From a bacterium (GTDB lineage: Bacteria > Desulfobacterota > Binatia > DP-6), in the NCBI GenBank assembly GCA_026129405.1, contig JAHCID010000002.1:1-64000 (forward strand): a DNA stretch of 64,000 bases. The letters are read 5' to 3'. This document shows positions 9,668-18,099 of this stretch, piece by piece (positions within the stretch are counted from its first letter, which is position 1; the number at the start of each line of letters is the position of its first letter). The notes below the pieces were generated by a model. It did no database searches, was not told the origin of the DNA, and saw only the letters and a list, made by a program, of their open reading frames with translations. The position numbers were made by a program, and so were the translations under genes.

Positions 9668-10759
9668 ATGGCGAGCGACGGGCTCTGGCGATACTACGGC
9701 GCGGAGATATCCTACTTCACCGGCAAGGTGCGCCCGGCCTTCCGCATGAAGCGCGTGCCGCACCTCGAGGTGCTCTCCGACGCGGAGGTCTATCGCACGG
9801 TGATCCGCCCGCGCGTCGGCTTCGACATGATCCCGGTCGCGGTCACGCCCGAGGACGAGACCGTCCAGGACTCGAGCGACATCCTCGACGCGCTCGAGCG
9901 CCGCTACCCCGAGCCGGTGCTCCTGCCGCCGACGCCGCTCCAGCGCATCGCCGCCCACCTCGTCGAGCTCTACACCGACGAGTTCCTCCTGCTCCCCGGC
10001 ATCCACTGGCGTTGGAACTACGAGGAGAGCGCCGCCAAGGCGCGCCACGACTTCGTCGCCATCATGGGCGATCCGGGCGCGCTCCGGTTCGCGGACGCGG
10101 TGAAGGCGTTCTGCCTCGTGGCCGGCGTCGTGCCCGAGACGATCCCCGCCATCGAGACGCACGTGCACGCGCTCCTCGCCCTGCTGGAGGAGCACCTGGC
10201 CGAGCATCGCTGGCTCCTCGGCGCCGCACCCACCCTGGCCGACTGCGCCATGATGGGGCCCTTCTATGCCCACTTCTACCTCGACGCGGCGTCGGGGACG
10301 CTGCTGCGCACGACGGCCCCCCGCACCTGTCACTGGATCGAGCGCACCAACCATCCCGATCCGGCGGGCTTCGGGCCGCTGGCCGCGGACGACGCGTTGC
10401 CCGGCGGCATGCGCGCGCTCCTCGGCATGATCGGGCGCGACGCCATGCCGATGATCCTCGACTGCGTGCGCGCGGTCGACGCGGCGATCGACGAGGGCAG
10501 CTACGAGATCGGCCGTGAGATCCCGCGCGTCGTCGGTATGCACCGCGGCACGGTATGCGGGGTGGCCGTCGACCGCGTGACGCTGCCGTACACGCTCTGG
10601 ATGGTGCAGCGCGTGCGCGGCGCCTGGGAGGCGCTCGGCGACGCCGACCGCGCCCGCGTCGACCGCGCCCTCGCCGGCACCGGCTGCGAGGCGCTCTTCG
10701 CCCACGTGCCGCGCCATCGCGTCGAGCGCCGGCCGTTCAAGCTCCACCTCGCATCCTGA
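9668..10759 (+). CDS. Glutathione S-transferase-like protein
   Basis: 363 aa, longer than classical GSTs (about 200-220). The N-terminus (YYGAEISYFTGKVRPAFRMK) and the ERRYPEPVLLPPTPLQR region resemble a thioredoxin-fold N-domain of large GST-like proteins. GAAPTLADCAMMGPF, about residue 185, is the typical helical C-domain N-capping motif. The extra C-terminal 140 residues have no recognised domain. The ATG at 9668 is favoured over an in-frame start at 9632 because the latter lies within the inverted repeat. It is followed by the sulfatase after 15 bp and is probably co-transcribed. The biological substrate is unknown. Confidence 0.7.
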   Translation: MASDGLWRYYGAEISYFTGKVRPAFRMKRVPHLEVLSDAEVYRTVIRPRVGFDMIPVAVTPEDETVQDSSDILDALERRYPEPVLLPPTPLQRIAAHLVELYTDEFLLLPGIHWRWNYEESAAKARHDFVAIMGDPGALRFADAVKAFCLVAGVVPETIPAIETHVHALLALLEEHLAEHRWLLGAAPTLADCAMMGPFYAHFYLDAASGTLLRTTAPRTCHWIERTNHPDPAGFGPLAADDALPGGMRALLGMIGRDAMPMILDCVRAVDAAIDEGSYEIGREIPRVVGMHRGTVCGVAVDRVTLPYTLWMVQRVRGAWEALGDADRARVDRALAGTGCEALFAHVPRHRVERRPFKLHLAS

Positions 10760-10774
10760 TCGGAGGTCGTCGCC

Positions 10775-12343
10775 ATGGGCCGCAAGATCCTCTTCATCAC
10801 CACCGACCAGCAGCGCTACGACGCGCTCGGCTGCAACGGCGGCACGATCGCGCGCACGCCGGTCGTCGACCGCCTCGCCGCGACCGGCATCAACTTCCGC
10901 CGCGCGCACAACCAGAACGTCGTCTGCATGCCGGCGCGCTCGACCATGCTGACCGGGCAGTACGTGCGCACGCACGGCGTCACCGCCAACGGCATCCCGC
11001 TGCCGCTGGACGCGCCGAGCGTCGCCGAGGTGCTGCGCCAGAACGGCTACCGGACGTCGCTCATCGGCAAGGCGCACTTCGAGCCGGCGATGGACATGAA
11101 GGGGAAGTGGTTCGAGAACCGCGTCGGGCGCGAGGGCATGTCGGGCCCCTACCGCGGCTTCGAGCACCTGGAGCTCGCGATGCACGTGCCGCTCGGCAGC
11201 TGGCACTACTCGCGCTGGCTGCAGACGGAGCATCCCGAGGCGACGAGCGGCTTCGCGCCGCTCCTGTCGGCGGCGGGCGGCGGCGAGACCGGCGCGCCCG
11301 AGGTCGCCTACAACCCGATCCCGCGCGAGTGGTATCACACCGACTGGATCGCCGACCGCACCATCGCCTGGCTCGACGCGCTGCCGGCCGACGCCGACTG
11401 GTTCTGCTGGATGAGCTTCCCGGACCCGCACCACCCGTGGGATCCGCCGGCGTCGGAGGCGAAGCGCGTGCCGTGGCGCGAGCTCGATCTGCCGCCCGGG
11501 CATCCCGGCTCGAAGGAGAAGATCGTCGACATCCTCTCCCAGAAGCCTCGGCACTGGCTCGCGTGGTGGGAGGGCCGCTGGCGCAACTACGAGGGCGGCC
11601 CGATGACGCTCGTGCCGAAGGACCTCACCGACGACCAGATCCGCGAGGTCAACGCGCTGACGCACGTCGAGAACGAGCTCATCGACGAGGCCTGCGGCCG
11701 CGTGCTCGCCCGCGTCGCCGCGCGCGGCTGGGACGCGGACACCGACGTCTTCTTCACCACCGACCACGGCGAGCTGCAGGGCGACTACGGGCTGCTCTAC
11801 AAGGGCCCGTACCACGTCGACTCCCTGATGCGGATTCCGTTCGTGTGGAAGCCGGCGCCGTCGGCCGGCATCGCGCCGGCCGTGATCGAGGAGCCCGTCG
11901 GGCAGCTCGACCTCGCGCCGACGTTCTGCCGCATCGCCGGCGTCGCCGTGCCGGCGTGGATGGAGGGCGCGCCGCTGCCCACCGCGCCCGGCTCCGGCCG
12001 CGAGCGCGTCATCACCGAGTGGGACAGCCAGTTCGCCCAGATCGGCATGCACCTGCGGACGATCTACCGCGACGGCTTCGTCTGCACCGTCTACGAGCCG
12101 ACGACGCGCGACCAGGGCTGGGACCTCGCGCGCATGATCGCCGGCGGCCCGATCCCGCTGCCGGACCTCGGCTACGACGGCAGCGAAGGCGAGATATACG
12201 ACGTGCGCGCCGACCCGCATCAGTGGCGCAACCTGTGGAGCGACCCGGGCTACCGCACGCTGCGCGACGAGCTGATCGCCGACCTGCGCGCCCATCTGCC
12301 GGCCGGCCGCGCGACCCCGCTGCGCGTCGAGGCGCCGGCGTGA
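10775..12343 (+). CDS. Type I sulfatase (formylglycine-dependent)
   Basis: 522 aa alkaline-phosphatase-fold sulfatase. The metal-binding start ILFITTDQQRYDALGC is followed by C51-M-P53-A-R55, the CxPxR site where the Cys becomes formylglycine, and then STMLTGQY. FFTTDHGELQGDYG near residue 328 supplies the distal metal ligands. No signal peptide is seen, which suggests a cytoplasmic choline-sulfatase or aryl-sulfatase-like enzyme. GGAGG precedes the ATG. The next small gene starts inside its stop (GTGA). No formylglycine-generating enzyme gene is visible in the window, so maturation must rely on one elsewhere. Confidence 0.93.
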   Translation: MGRKILFITTDQQRYDALGCNGGTIARTPVVDRLAATGINFRRAHNQNVVCMPARSTMLTGQYVRTHGVTANGIPLPLDAPSVAEVLRQNGYRTSLIGKAHFEPAMDMKGKWFENRVGREGMSGPYRGFEHLELAMHVPLGSWHYSRWLQTEHPEATSGFAPLLSAAGGGETGAPEVAYNPIPREWYHTDWIADRTIAWLDALPADADWFCWMSFPDPHHPWDPPASEAKRVPWRELDLPPGHPGSKEKIVDILSQKPRHWLAWWEGRWRNYEGGPMTLVPKDLTDDQIREVNALTHVENELIDEACGRVLARVAARGWDADTDVFFTTDHGELQGDYGLLYKGPYHVDSLMRIPFVWKPAPSAGIAPAVIEEPVGQLDLAPTFCRIAGVAVPAWMEGAPLPTAPGSGRERVITEWDSQFAQIGMHLRTIYRDGFVCTVYEPTTRDQGWDLARMIAGGPIPLPDLGYDGSEGEIYDVRADPHQWRNLWSDPGYRTLRDELIADLRAHLPAGRATPLRVEAPA

Positions 12344-12477
12344 GCCGCGGCTGGCTCTACGCCTGCGCCTGCATCGTCGTGCCGGCGGCGTGGGGCGTGC
12401 TCGTGGCCGCGGTGTTCAACCGCATCGATCGGCGCCGCGGCCGGCGCGACGGGCGCCCCGTCGACTACGCCATCTGA
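12340..12477 (+). CDS. 45-aa single-pass membrane protein
   Basis: GTG at 12340 overlaps the sulfatase stop as GTGA, and the stop at 12475-12477 lies one base before the TauE start. The product has one hydrophobic helix at residues 5-26 (YACACIVVPAAWGVLVAAVF) followed by a strongly basic tail (RRRGRRDGR), so the tail is probably cytoplasmic. The tight coupling on both sides supports a real gene. No family is recognised. It may be an accessory subunit or assembly partner of the adjacent permease. Confidence 0.6.
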   Translation: MSRGWLYACACIVVPAAWGVLVAAVFNRIDRRRGRRDGRPVDYAI

Positions 12478-12478
12478 C

Positions 12479-13390
12479 GTGGGCTGGACGCTCGACGTCG
12501 CCGGCCATGCCGTCTCGCTGCCCGGCGTCGCGGCGCTCGGGCTCGGCGTCGGCTGGGTGGCCGGCATGTTCGGCGTCGGCGGCGGCTTCCTCCTGACGCC
12601 GCTGCTCACCATCGCCTTCGGCGTGCCGCTCGAGATCGCCGTCGGCACTGGGCTCTGCCAGATGGTCGGCACCGCCGCCGCCGCGCTGCTCGGTCACCGC
12701 AGCCAGGGCCAGGGCGAGGTGCGCTGCGACCTCGTGCTGCTCCTGCCGAGCCTCCTCGGCGTCGAGGTCGGCGCCATGGCGCTGGCGCGCCTCGAGGACG
12801 CGGGGAGCGTGGCGCTGGGCGGCGGCCACATCCCGCTCGCGCGGCTCGTCGCGATGCTCGGCTACGCGGTCGTGCTGCTGGTCGCGGCGGCGATGTTCGG
12901 GCGCGGCGGGCGCGGCGATCTCGAGGAGACGGTGCACGCCCGCCGCGGTCCGCTCGCGCGCATCGTGCTGCCGCCGGCGATCGACCTGCCCGCCGTGCCG
13001 CTGCGGCGCGTGTCGGCGCCGCTGCTCGCCTATCTCGGGCTGGGGCTCGGCGTGCTGAGCGGCTTTCTCGGCATCGGCGGCGGCGTCGCGCTGATGCCGG
13101 TCCTCGTCTACGGGCTCGGCTTTCCGCTGCGCCAGGCCGCCGGCACCGGCATCCTCGCCCTGTGCGCCACGGCGACGATGGGCACGCTCGTCCACGCGCG
13201 CCGCGGCCACGTCGACCTCGAGCTCGCCATGGTCCTGCTCGTCGGCTCGACGCTCGCCGCGCAGCTCGGCGCGCGCGCCACCCGCAGCGCCTCGCCCCGC
13301 GTGCTCCGTCGCGGCTTCGCGGGGCTCATCCTGATCACCGTCACCGCGATCGGCTGGGACCTCGCCCGCCGCGCGAGAGGAGGGTTTTGA
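12479..13390 (+). CDS. TauE/SafE-family anion (sulfite/organosulfonate) permease
   Basis: 303 aa, about eight predicted membrane helices. The two family half-repeats carry the signature glycine-rich turns GVGGGFLLTPLL (about residue 35) and GIGGGVALMPVLV (about residue 200). Members export sulfite, sulfoacetate or related anions. It begins with GTG directly after the small membrane gene. Placed next to a sulfatase, the simplest reading is removal of sulfate, sulfite or a sulfonated product, but the substrate is inferred from context only. Confidence 0.87.
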   Translation: MGWTLDVAGHAVSLPGVAALGLGVGWVAGMFGVGGGFLLTPLLTIAFGVPLEIAVGTGLCQMVGTAAAALLGHRSQGQGEVRCDLVLLLPSLLGVEVGAMALARLEDAGSVALGGGHIPLARLVAMLGYAVVLLVAAAMFGRGGRGDLEETVHARRGPLARIVLPPAIDLPAVPLRRVSAPLLAYLGLGLGVLSGFLGIGGGVALMPVLVYGLGFPLRQAAGTGILALCATATMGTLVHARRGHVDLELAMVLLVGSTLAAQLGARATRSASPRVLRRGFAGLILITVTAIGWDLARRARGGF

Positions 13391-13391
13391 C

Positions 13392-14414
13392 ATGCGATCG
13401 GTTGCGTTGCTGGGAGTGCTCGTCCTGTTCGTCTCGGGCTGCGAGCGCATGATCGACCGGCAGATCGAGAAGAACCTCGGCCGCGCCGACACGGCGCTGC
13501 TCCAGAGCCCCGACATGACCGTGCTCCTGTGCGGGACCGGCTCGCCGCTTCCCGACCCGAATCGCGCCTCCGCCTGTACGGCGATCGTCGCCGGCGGCGA
13601 GATCGTTCTCGTCGACACCGGCCCGGGCTCGTGGGAGCAGGTCGACCTCGCCAACCTGCCCACCGGCGCCGTCGGCACCGTGCTGCTGACGCACCTCCAC
13701 TCGGACCACATCGGGGATCTCGGCGAGGCCATGACGCAGAGCTGGATCGGCGGCCGCAAGAAGCAGCTCGACGTCTACGGCCCGCCCGGCACCGCCAGGG
13801 TCGTCGAGGGCTTCGACATGGCCTACTCGGCGGACGAGGACGCGCGCACCGCCCACCACACCGAGCAGTACATGCCTCGCGGCGCCGCCAACGCGGTCGC
13901 GCACGAGCTGGTGCTCGGCCCCGAGGCGGACGCCAGCACCGTCGTCTTCGAGCGCAACGGGCTCAAGGTGATCGCCTTTCGCGTCGACCACGCGCCGATC
14001 GACGGCCTCGGCTACCGCATCGAATGGAAGGGCCGCAGCGTCGTCCTCTCCGGCGACACCAAGAAGAGCGCCAGCGTCGTGAAGCACGCGACCGGCGCGG
14101 ACATCCTGATCCACGAGGCGCTCCAGCCGGACATCGTGAAGCGCAGCGCCGGCATCGCCCGGCGCATGGGCAACGAGCGCCTCGGGCACATGGCCAACGA
14201 CATCCTCGACTACCACACCTCGGTGGTGGAGGCGGCCGAGGTCGCGCGCGACGCCAAGGTGCCGCATTTGGTGCTGAGCCACCTCGTGCCGGCGCCGACG
14301 AACTGGTTCACGGAGCGCATCTTCCTGCGCGGCGCCGGCGACGTCTACGCCGGCGAGATCACCGTCGGCGCGGACGGCATGCGCTTCACCCTGCCGCCCC
14401 GACCTACGTCGTAG
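13392..14414 (+). CDS. MBL-fold metallohydrolase lipoprotein
   Basis: 340 aa. The N-terminus is a lipoprotein signal with lipobox VSG-C17, so it is probably anchored in the periplasm or outer membrane. The zinc-binding motif H101-L-H103-S-D105-H106 and later FRVDHAPIDGLGYR and VLSGDTKKS place it in the RNase Z/arylsulfatase-like beta-lactamase-fold group. It begins one base after the TauE stop and is likely co-transcribed with the sulfatase genes. An alkylsulfatase- or aryl-ester-hydrolase-type activity is conceivable, but the substrate is not determined. A GAGAGGAGG purine tract precedes the ATG. Confidence 0.85.
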   Translation: MRSVALLGVLVLFVSGCERMIDRQIEKNLGRADTALLQSPDMTVLLCGTGSPLPDPNRASACTAIVAGGEIVLVDTGPGSWEQVDLANLPTGAVGTVLLTHLHSDHIGDLGEAMTQSWIGGRKKQLDVYGPPGTARVVEGFDMAYSADEDARTAHHTEQYMPRGAANAVAHELVLGPEADASTVVFERNGLKVIAFRVDHAPIDGLGYRIEWKGRSVVLSGDTKKSASVVKHATGADILIHEALQPDIVKRSAGIARRMGNERLGHMANDILDYHTSVVEAAEVARDAKVPHLVLSHLVPAPTNWFTERIFLRGAGDVYAGEITVGADGMRFTLPPRPTS

Positions 14415-14479
14415 GCACGCGGCCGCCGGTTCGCCTGCCGACCTTTGCCTCCCGGCCGTCCGCCGGGTCATAGAGGGGC

Positions 14480-16048
14480 ATGATCCCGGCAGACGATGCG
14501 CGCGCCGCGCGGGTCGCGGCGCTGCTCGTCGCGCTGGTCGGCATCGTGCACCGGGTCGTCCTGTTCCTTGCCTACCGCGACGAGCTGCGTGCGCTGATCG
14601 CGGACAACCGGATGTGGTACACGGGGCAGAACGCGCCGATCGCGCTGCTGCATCAGGATCTCGGCCTGACGCTGCTCCTGCTCCAGGCCTCGCCGCCGCT
14701 ATCGAGCCTCCTCATCGGCCTCCTCACCCACGTCGTCTCGTGGCCGGTCGCGGGGGCGGAGGTGCTCACCGGGCTCCAGGGCGCGATCACGATCGCCACC
14801 GCGCTGCTGCTGCATCGGTTGCTGCGCGCCTGCTTCCCGGGACGGCTCGTGCTGACGACGGCGGTCGCGATCGCCTTCGTCCTGCACACGGGCGTGGTGG
14901 TGCTCGAGTACAACTCGTTCGGGCAGACGATCTACGAGAACCTCGCCATGCTGCTGACGCTGGGCCTGGCGGTGCTCCTCCTGCGCGTGCGCCGGACCGG
15001 GCGGGCGAGGGATGCCGCGTGGGCGGGACTCGTGGCGGGGCTCCTCGTGCTGACGCGGGCGGTGTGGTCCTACGTGGCGCTGCCCGGAGCGCTGTTCGTG
15101 GCGCTGCTCGTGCCGCGGGCGCGCAGCCGCGCGGTGCTCGCCTTCCTGCTGCCGCTGGTCGTGCTCCAGGGCGCGTGGGTGGCGAAGAACGCCTGGGTCT
15201 TCGGGCGGCTGTCGTGGGTCACGTCGTCGTGGGGCGGCTACAACGTGACCAACGGCCTCGACCGCCTCGGCTACGGCGACGTCTTCCGGCAGTACTTGAT
15301 CGCGCGCAACGACCCGCCCTGGCTGGCGGAGGCGATGCGGCACCCGGCGGCGTCGATCGAGGCCATGGTGCCGCCCGAGTACCCGCGCCGCGATCAGGAG
15401 CTCGCGGCGCGCTGGGGCATCGGGCCGTGGGCGCTCAACACCACCGCCGCCGCGGCCCTCTTCGACGGCTTCGCGCACAACTTCTGGCACTTCGCCCTCG
15501 ACCGGCCCGACGTCGTGCTCGACAAGACGTGGCGCTCGTACCGCCTCTTCTGGGAGCCGATGGCGAACTACGGCGTGCAGTACGTCGCGCTGTTCGCGCC
15601 CGAGGCGACGGCGGCGAGCGCGCTCGATCCGGCCGGCGTCGTGCGCGACCTGACGACGGGCGTGGTGCCGCAGCAGCTCGGGGTGACGTCGGGGGCGTTC
15701 GCGTTCGGCCGCCGGCTCGCGCTGCGGCCCGCGTCGCTCGGGACGCCGCGCTGGCTCGACGAGCCGCGGTTGCTCGCGACCGCGATCGGCGTCCACCTGC
15801 TCGCACCGCTCGCCGCGCTCGGCTGGCTCGTGCGGCGCGGGCGCGGCCCGCTGCCGGAGCCGGACGCGACGCGCGCGGTCGTGCTCCTCGTCTGCGGCAC
15901 GCTGATCGCGTACCTCGCGCTGGCCTCGAGCCTCGGCGAGCACGGCGAGAACATGCGCTTCCGCCTCGGCGTCGAGCCGCTCATCTGGACGGTCACCCTG
16001 GTCGGCGCCGCCGGCGCGTGGCGGCTCGTGCGGCCGGGGCCGGGATGA
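14480..16048 (+). CDS. Polytopic membrane protein, PMT/glycosyltransferase-like (paralog 1)
   Basis: 522 aa with about ten or more hydrophobic segments and an early loop with RMWYTGQNAPIALL. VLEYNSFGQTIYENLAMLL and the C-terminal SSLGEHGENMRFRLGVEPL are nearly identical in the downstream gene. The topology resembles polyprenyl-phosphate-sugar-dependent glycosyltransferases (GT39/GT83 class), but the first loop lacks an obvious Asp-Glu catalytic pair, so the assignment is tentative. Its stop overlaps the start of the paralog (ATGA). It probably acts on cell-surface glycans or proteins at the inner membrane. Confidence 0.7.
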   Translation: MIPADDARAARVAALLVALVGIVHRVVLFLAYRDELRALIADNRMWYTGQNAPIALLHQDLGLTLLLLQASPPLSSLLIGLLTHVVSWPVAGAEVLTGLQGAITIATALLLHRLLRACFPGRLVLTTAVAIAFVLHTGVVVLEYNSFGQTIYENLAMLLTLGLAVLLLRVRRTGRARDAAWAGLVAGLLVLTRAVWSYVALPGALFVALLVPRARSRAVLAFLLPLVVLQGAWVAKNAWVFGRLSWVTSSWGGYNVTNGLDRLGYGDVFRQYLIARNDPPWLAEAMRHPAASIEAMVPPEYPRRDQELAARWGIGPWALNTTAAAALFDGFAHNFWHFALDRPDVVLDKTWRSYRLFWEPMANYGVQYVALFAPEATAASALDPAGVVRDLTTGVVPQQLGVTSGAFAFGRRLALRPASLGTPRWLDEPRLLATAIGVHLLAPLAALGWLVRRGRGPLPEPDATRAVVLLVCGTLIAYLALASSLGEHGENMRFRLGVEPLIWTVTLVGAAGAWRLVRPGPG

Positions 16049-17604
16049 CGGCCGGCCGGCGCACCTGGCTCGCGACCGGGCTCGTCGCCCTCGTGGGTCT
16101 CGTGCAGCGCGCCTGGCTGCTGGTCGCGTTCCGGGCCGAGGGCCAGGCGCTCCAGACCGCGAATCCCGAGGTCTACATGGCGCACCACGCGCCGCTCGAG
16201 CTGCTGCGCGACCATCTCGGCGTCGTGCTGCTGCTCCTCCAGCAGACGCCGCCGGTGTCGAACCTGATCTTCGGGCTCCTGGTGAAGGCGTTCTCGTGGC
16301 CGCACGGCGTGACCCAGGCGCTGCTCGTGCTCCAGGGGGCGACGTCGGTGGCGGCGGCGGTGCTCCTGCATCGCCTGCTGCTCGGGCTCTTCCCGGGGCG
16401 GCTCGTCGTGGTGACGCTCGCGGCGCTCTACTTCGTGCTCGACGTCGACCTGATCGTCCTCGAGTACAACGCCTTCGGGCAGACGTTCTACGAGAATCTC
16501 GGCATGCTGCTCGTGCTCGGGCTCGCGGCGACGCTGATGCGCCTCGGGCGCACCGGGGCGCCGCGCGCCGCCGCCCTCGCGGGCCTGTGCACCGGGCTCC
16601 TCGCGCTGACGCGGGCGACGTGGTCGTTCTTCTGGCTGCCCGGCCTGGCGCTCGTCGCCTGGCTCGCGCGCGGCCGCCGGGCCCGCGCCGCCGGCGCCTT
16701 CCTCCTGCCCGTGCTGCTTCTGCAGGGCGCCTGGTGCGCGAAGAACACCTGGGTCTACGGCCGCTTCACGATGACGACCTCGTCGTGGACCGGCTTCAAC
16801 CTGATGAACGGCCTGCGCGGGGCGGGCTATGCCGAGCCGTTCGGGCGCTGGGTCCTCGATCACGGCGACCCGCCCTGGATGGCCGAGGCGCTCGCCCCCG
16901 GCGGCGTCGCGCGTCTCGGCGACATCCTGCCGGCCGAGTACCGCGAGCGCGACGCCGCGCTGGCCGCGCGCTGGGGGGTCGAGAACTGGGGCTTCAACAC
17001 CGCCGTCGCCGGCGCGTTCTTCGCGGCGTTCGAGCGCAGCTTCACGCCCTTCGCGCTGCGCCACCCGGACGTCGTGCTGATCAAGACCGCGCGGGCCTAC
17101 GCCCTGTTCTGGCAGCCGATCGCGAACTTCGGCCGCATGTACATCTCGCTCTTCTGCACCCCCGCGCGCACCACGAGCGGGCTCGACGTCCCGGGCGTGC
17201 TGCGCCAGTGGGCGTCGGGGACGCTGCCCGAGCCCGTGCTGCTGACGAGCGGCCGCCAGGTCCGCCGCCGCTTCGCGCCGGTCGCGATCGGCAGCCCGAC
17301 CTGGCTCGACCCGGCGCGCTTCCTCGCCACCGTGGTCGGCGTCCACGTGCTCGCCCCGCTCGCGGTGGTGCTGCTCGTCCGCCGGCGCCGGCACGGCGGG
17401 TCGCCGACGCCCCGCGAAGCGGCGCGCGCGACGGCGCTGGTCGTGTGCGGCGCGCTGTACGTCTACCTCGCGGTGTTCTCGAGCCTCGGCGAGTACGGCG
17501 AGAACATGCGCTTCCGTCTGGGCGTCGAGCCCCTGATCTGGCTGCTGACGGCGCTCGGCGCGGCGGAATGCCTGGCGGCGCTCAGACGCCGCAGTGCTCG
17601 CTGA
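16045..17604 (+). CDS. Polytopic membrane protein, PMT/glycosyltransferase-like (paralog 2)
   Basis: 519 aa, co-linear with the previous protein: TANPEVYMAHHAPLELL in the first loop, VLEYNAFGQTFYENLGMLL, AKNTWVYGRF and SSLGEYGENMRFRLGVEPL. The start ATG is shared in the ATGA overlap, so the two are translationally coupled tandem duplicates. The conserved loop motifs probably bind the lipid-linked sugar or the acceptor. Its 3' end overlaps the convergent response-regulator gene by 23 bp. The family is unnamed to me, and glycosyl transfer is inferred from topology only. Confidence 0.7.
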   Translation: MTAGRRTWLATGLVALVGLVQRAWLLVAFRAEGQALQTANPEVYMAHHAPLELLRDHLGVVLLLLQQTPPVSNLIFGLLVKAFSWPHGVTQALLVLQGATSVAAAVLLHRLLLGLFPGRLVVVTLAALYFVLDVDLIVLEYNAFGQTFYENLGMLLVLGLAATLMRLGRTGAPRAAALAGLCTGLLALTRATWSFFWLPGLALVAWLARGRRARAAGAFLLPVLLLQGAWCAKNTWVYGRFTMTTSSWTGFNLMNGLRGAGYAEPFGRWVLDHGDPPWMAEALAPGGVARLGDILPAEYRERDAALAARWGVENWGFNTAVAGAFFAAFERSFTPFALRHPDVVLIKTARAYALFWQPIANFGRMYISLFCTPARTTSGLDVPGVLRQWASGTLPEPVLLTSGRQVRRRFAPVAIGSPTWLDPARFLATVVGVHVLAPLAVVLLVRRRRHGGSPTPREAARATALVVCGALYVYLAVFSSLGEYGENMRFRLGVEPLIWLLTALGAAECLAALRRRSAR

Positions 17605-17971
17605 CGACGCGCAGCAGGCGCTCGAAGTCGAGCGGCTTGCGCAGCCAGCCCGCGACCTGGAGGTGGCGGGCGTCCTCTTCGACGGTCGGCGAGCCGGAGT
17701 AGATCACGACCGGCACGTCGCGCGCGCCGTCGAGCTTGCGCTGCTCGTTGCGGAAGGCCCAGCCGTCGAGCCCCGGCATCATCAGGTCGAGCAGGATCAG
17801 GCCGGGACGGATGCCCCGGCGCAGGACGGCCAACGCCTGCTCGCCGTCGCGGGCCTCGATCACCTGGCAGCCCGTCTGCTCGATGAGATAGGCGAGCGCC
17901 TCACGGGCGTCGTCGTTGTCGTCGACGAGCAGCAGCATCGCGCGGTCTCGGGCGGTGGACGACCGTTCCAT
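17582..17971 (-). CDS. Single-domain response regulator (CheY-like receiver)
   Basis: 129 aa from the ATG at 17971; the upstream in-frame start at 18082 adds a low-complexity tail. The acidic pair D17-D18 (LLVDDND), the phospho-acceptor D62 (LLLDLMMPGLDGW) and the switch Lys in WLRKPL are all present. It has no output domain, so it works by protein contact, as in phosphorelays or motility control. No histidine kinase is adjacent. It is convergent with and slightly overlaps the membrane protein gene. Confidence 0.88.
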   Translation of the reverse strand: MERSSTARDRAMLLLVDDNDDAREALAYLIEQTGCQVIEARDGEQALAVLRRGIRPGLILLDLMMPGLDGWAFRNEQRKLDGARDVPVVIYSGSPTVEEDARHLQVAGWLRKPLDFERLLRVVSEHCGV

Positions 17972-18099
17972 GTCGCGCGTGACCCGCGCCGGGCCACACC
18001 CACCTCCTATCCCATCGCAGCGGTAGGGGAAGCCCCGGTCGCGAGCCGGGCGTTCGCCGGCTTGTGTGCCCGGGCCGGGCACGGTTATCAGGCACGGTC

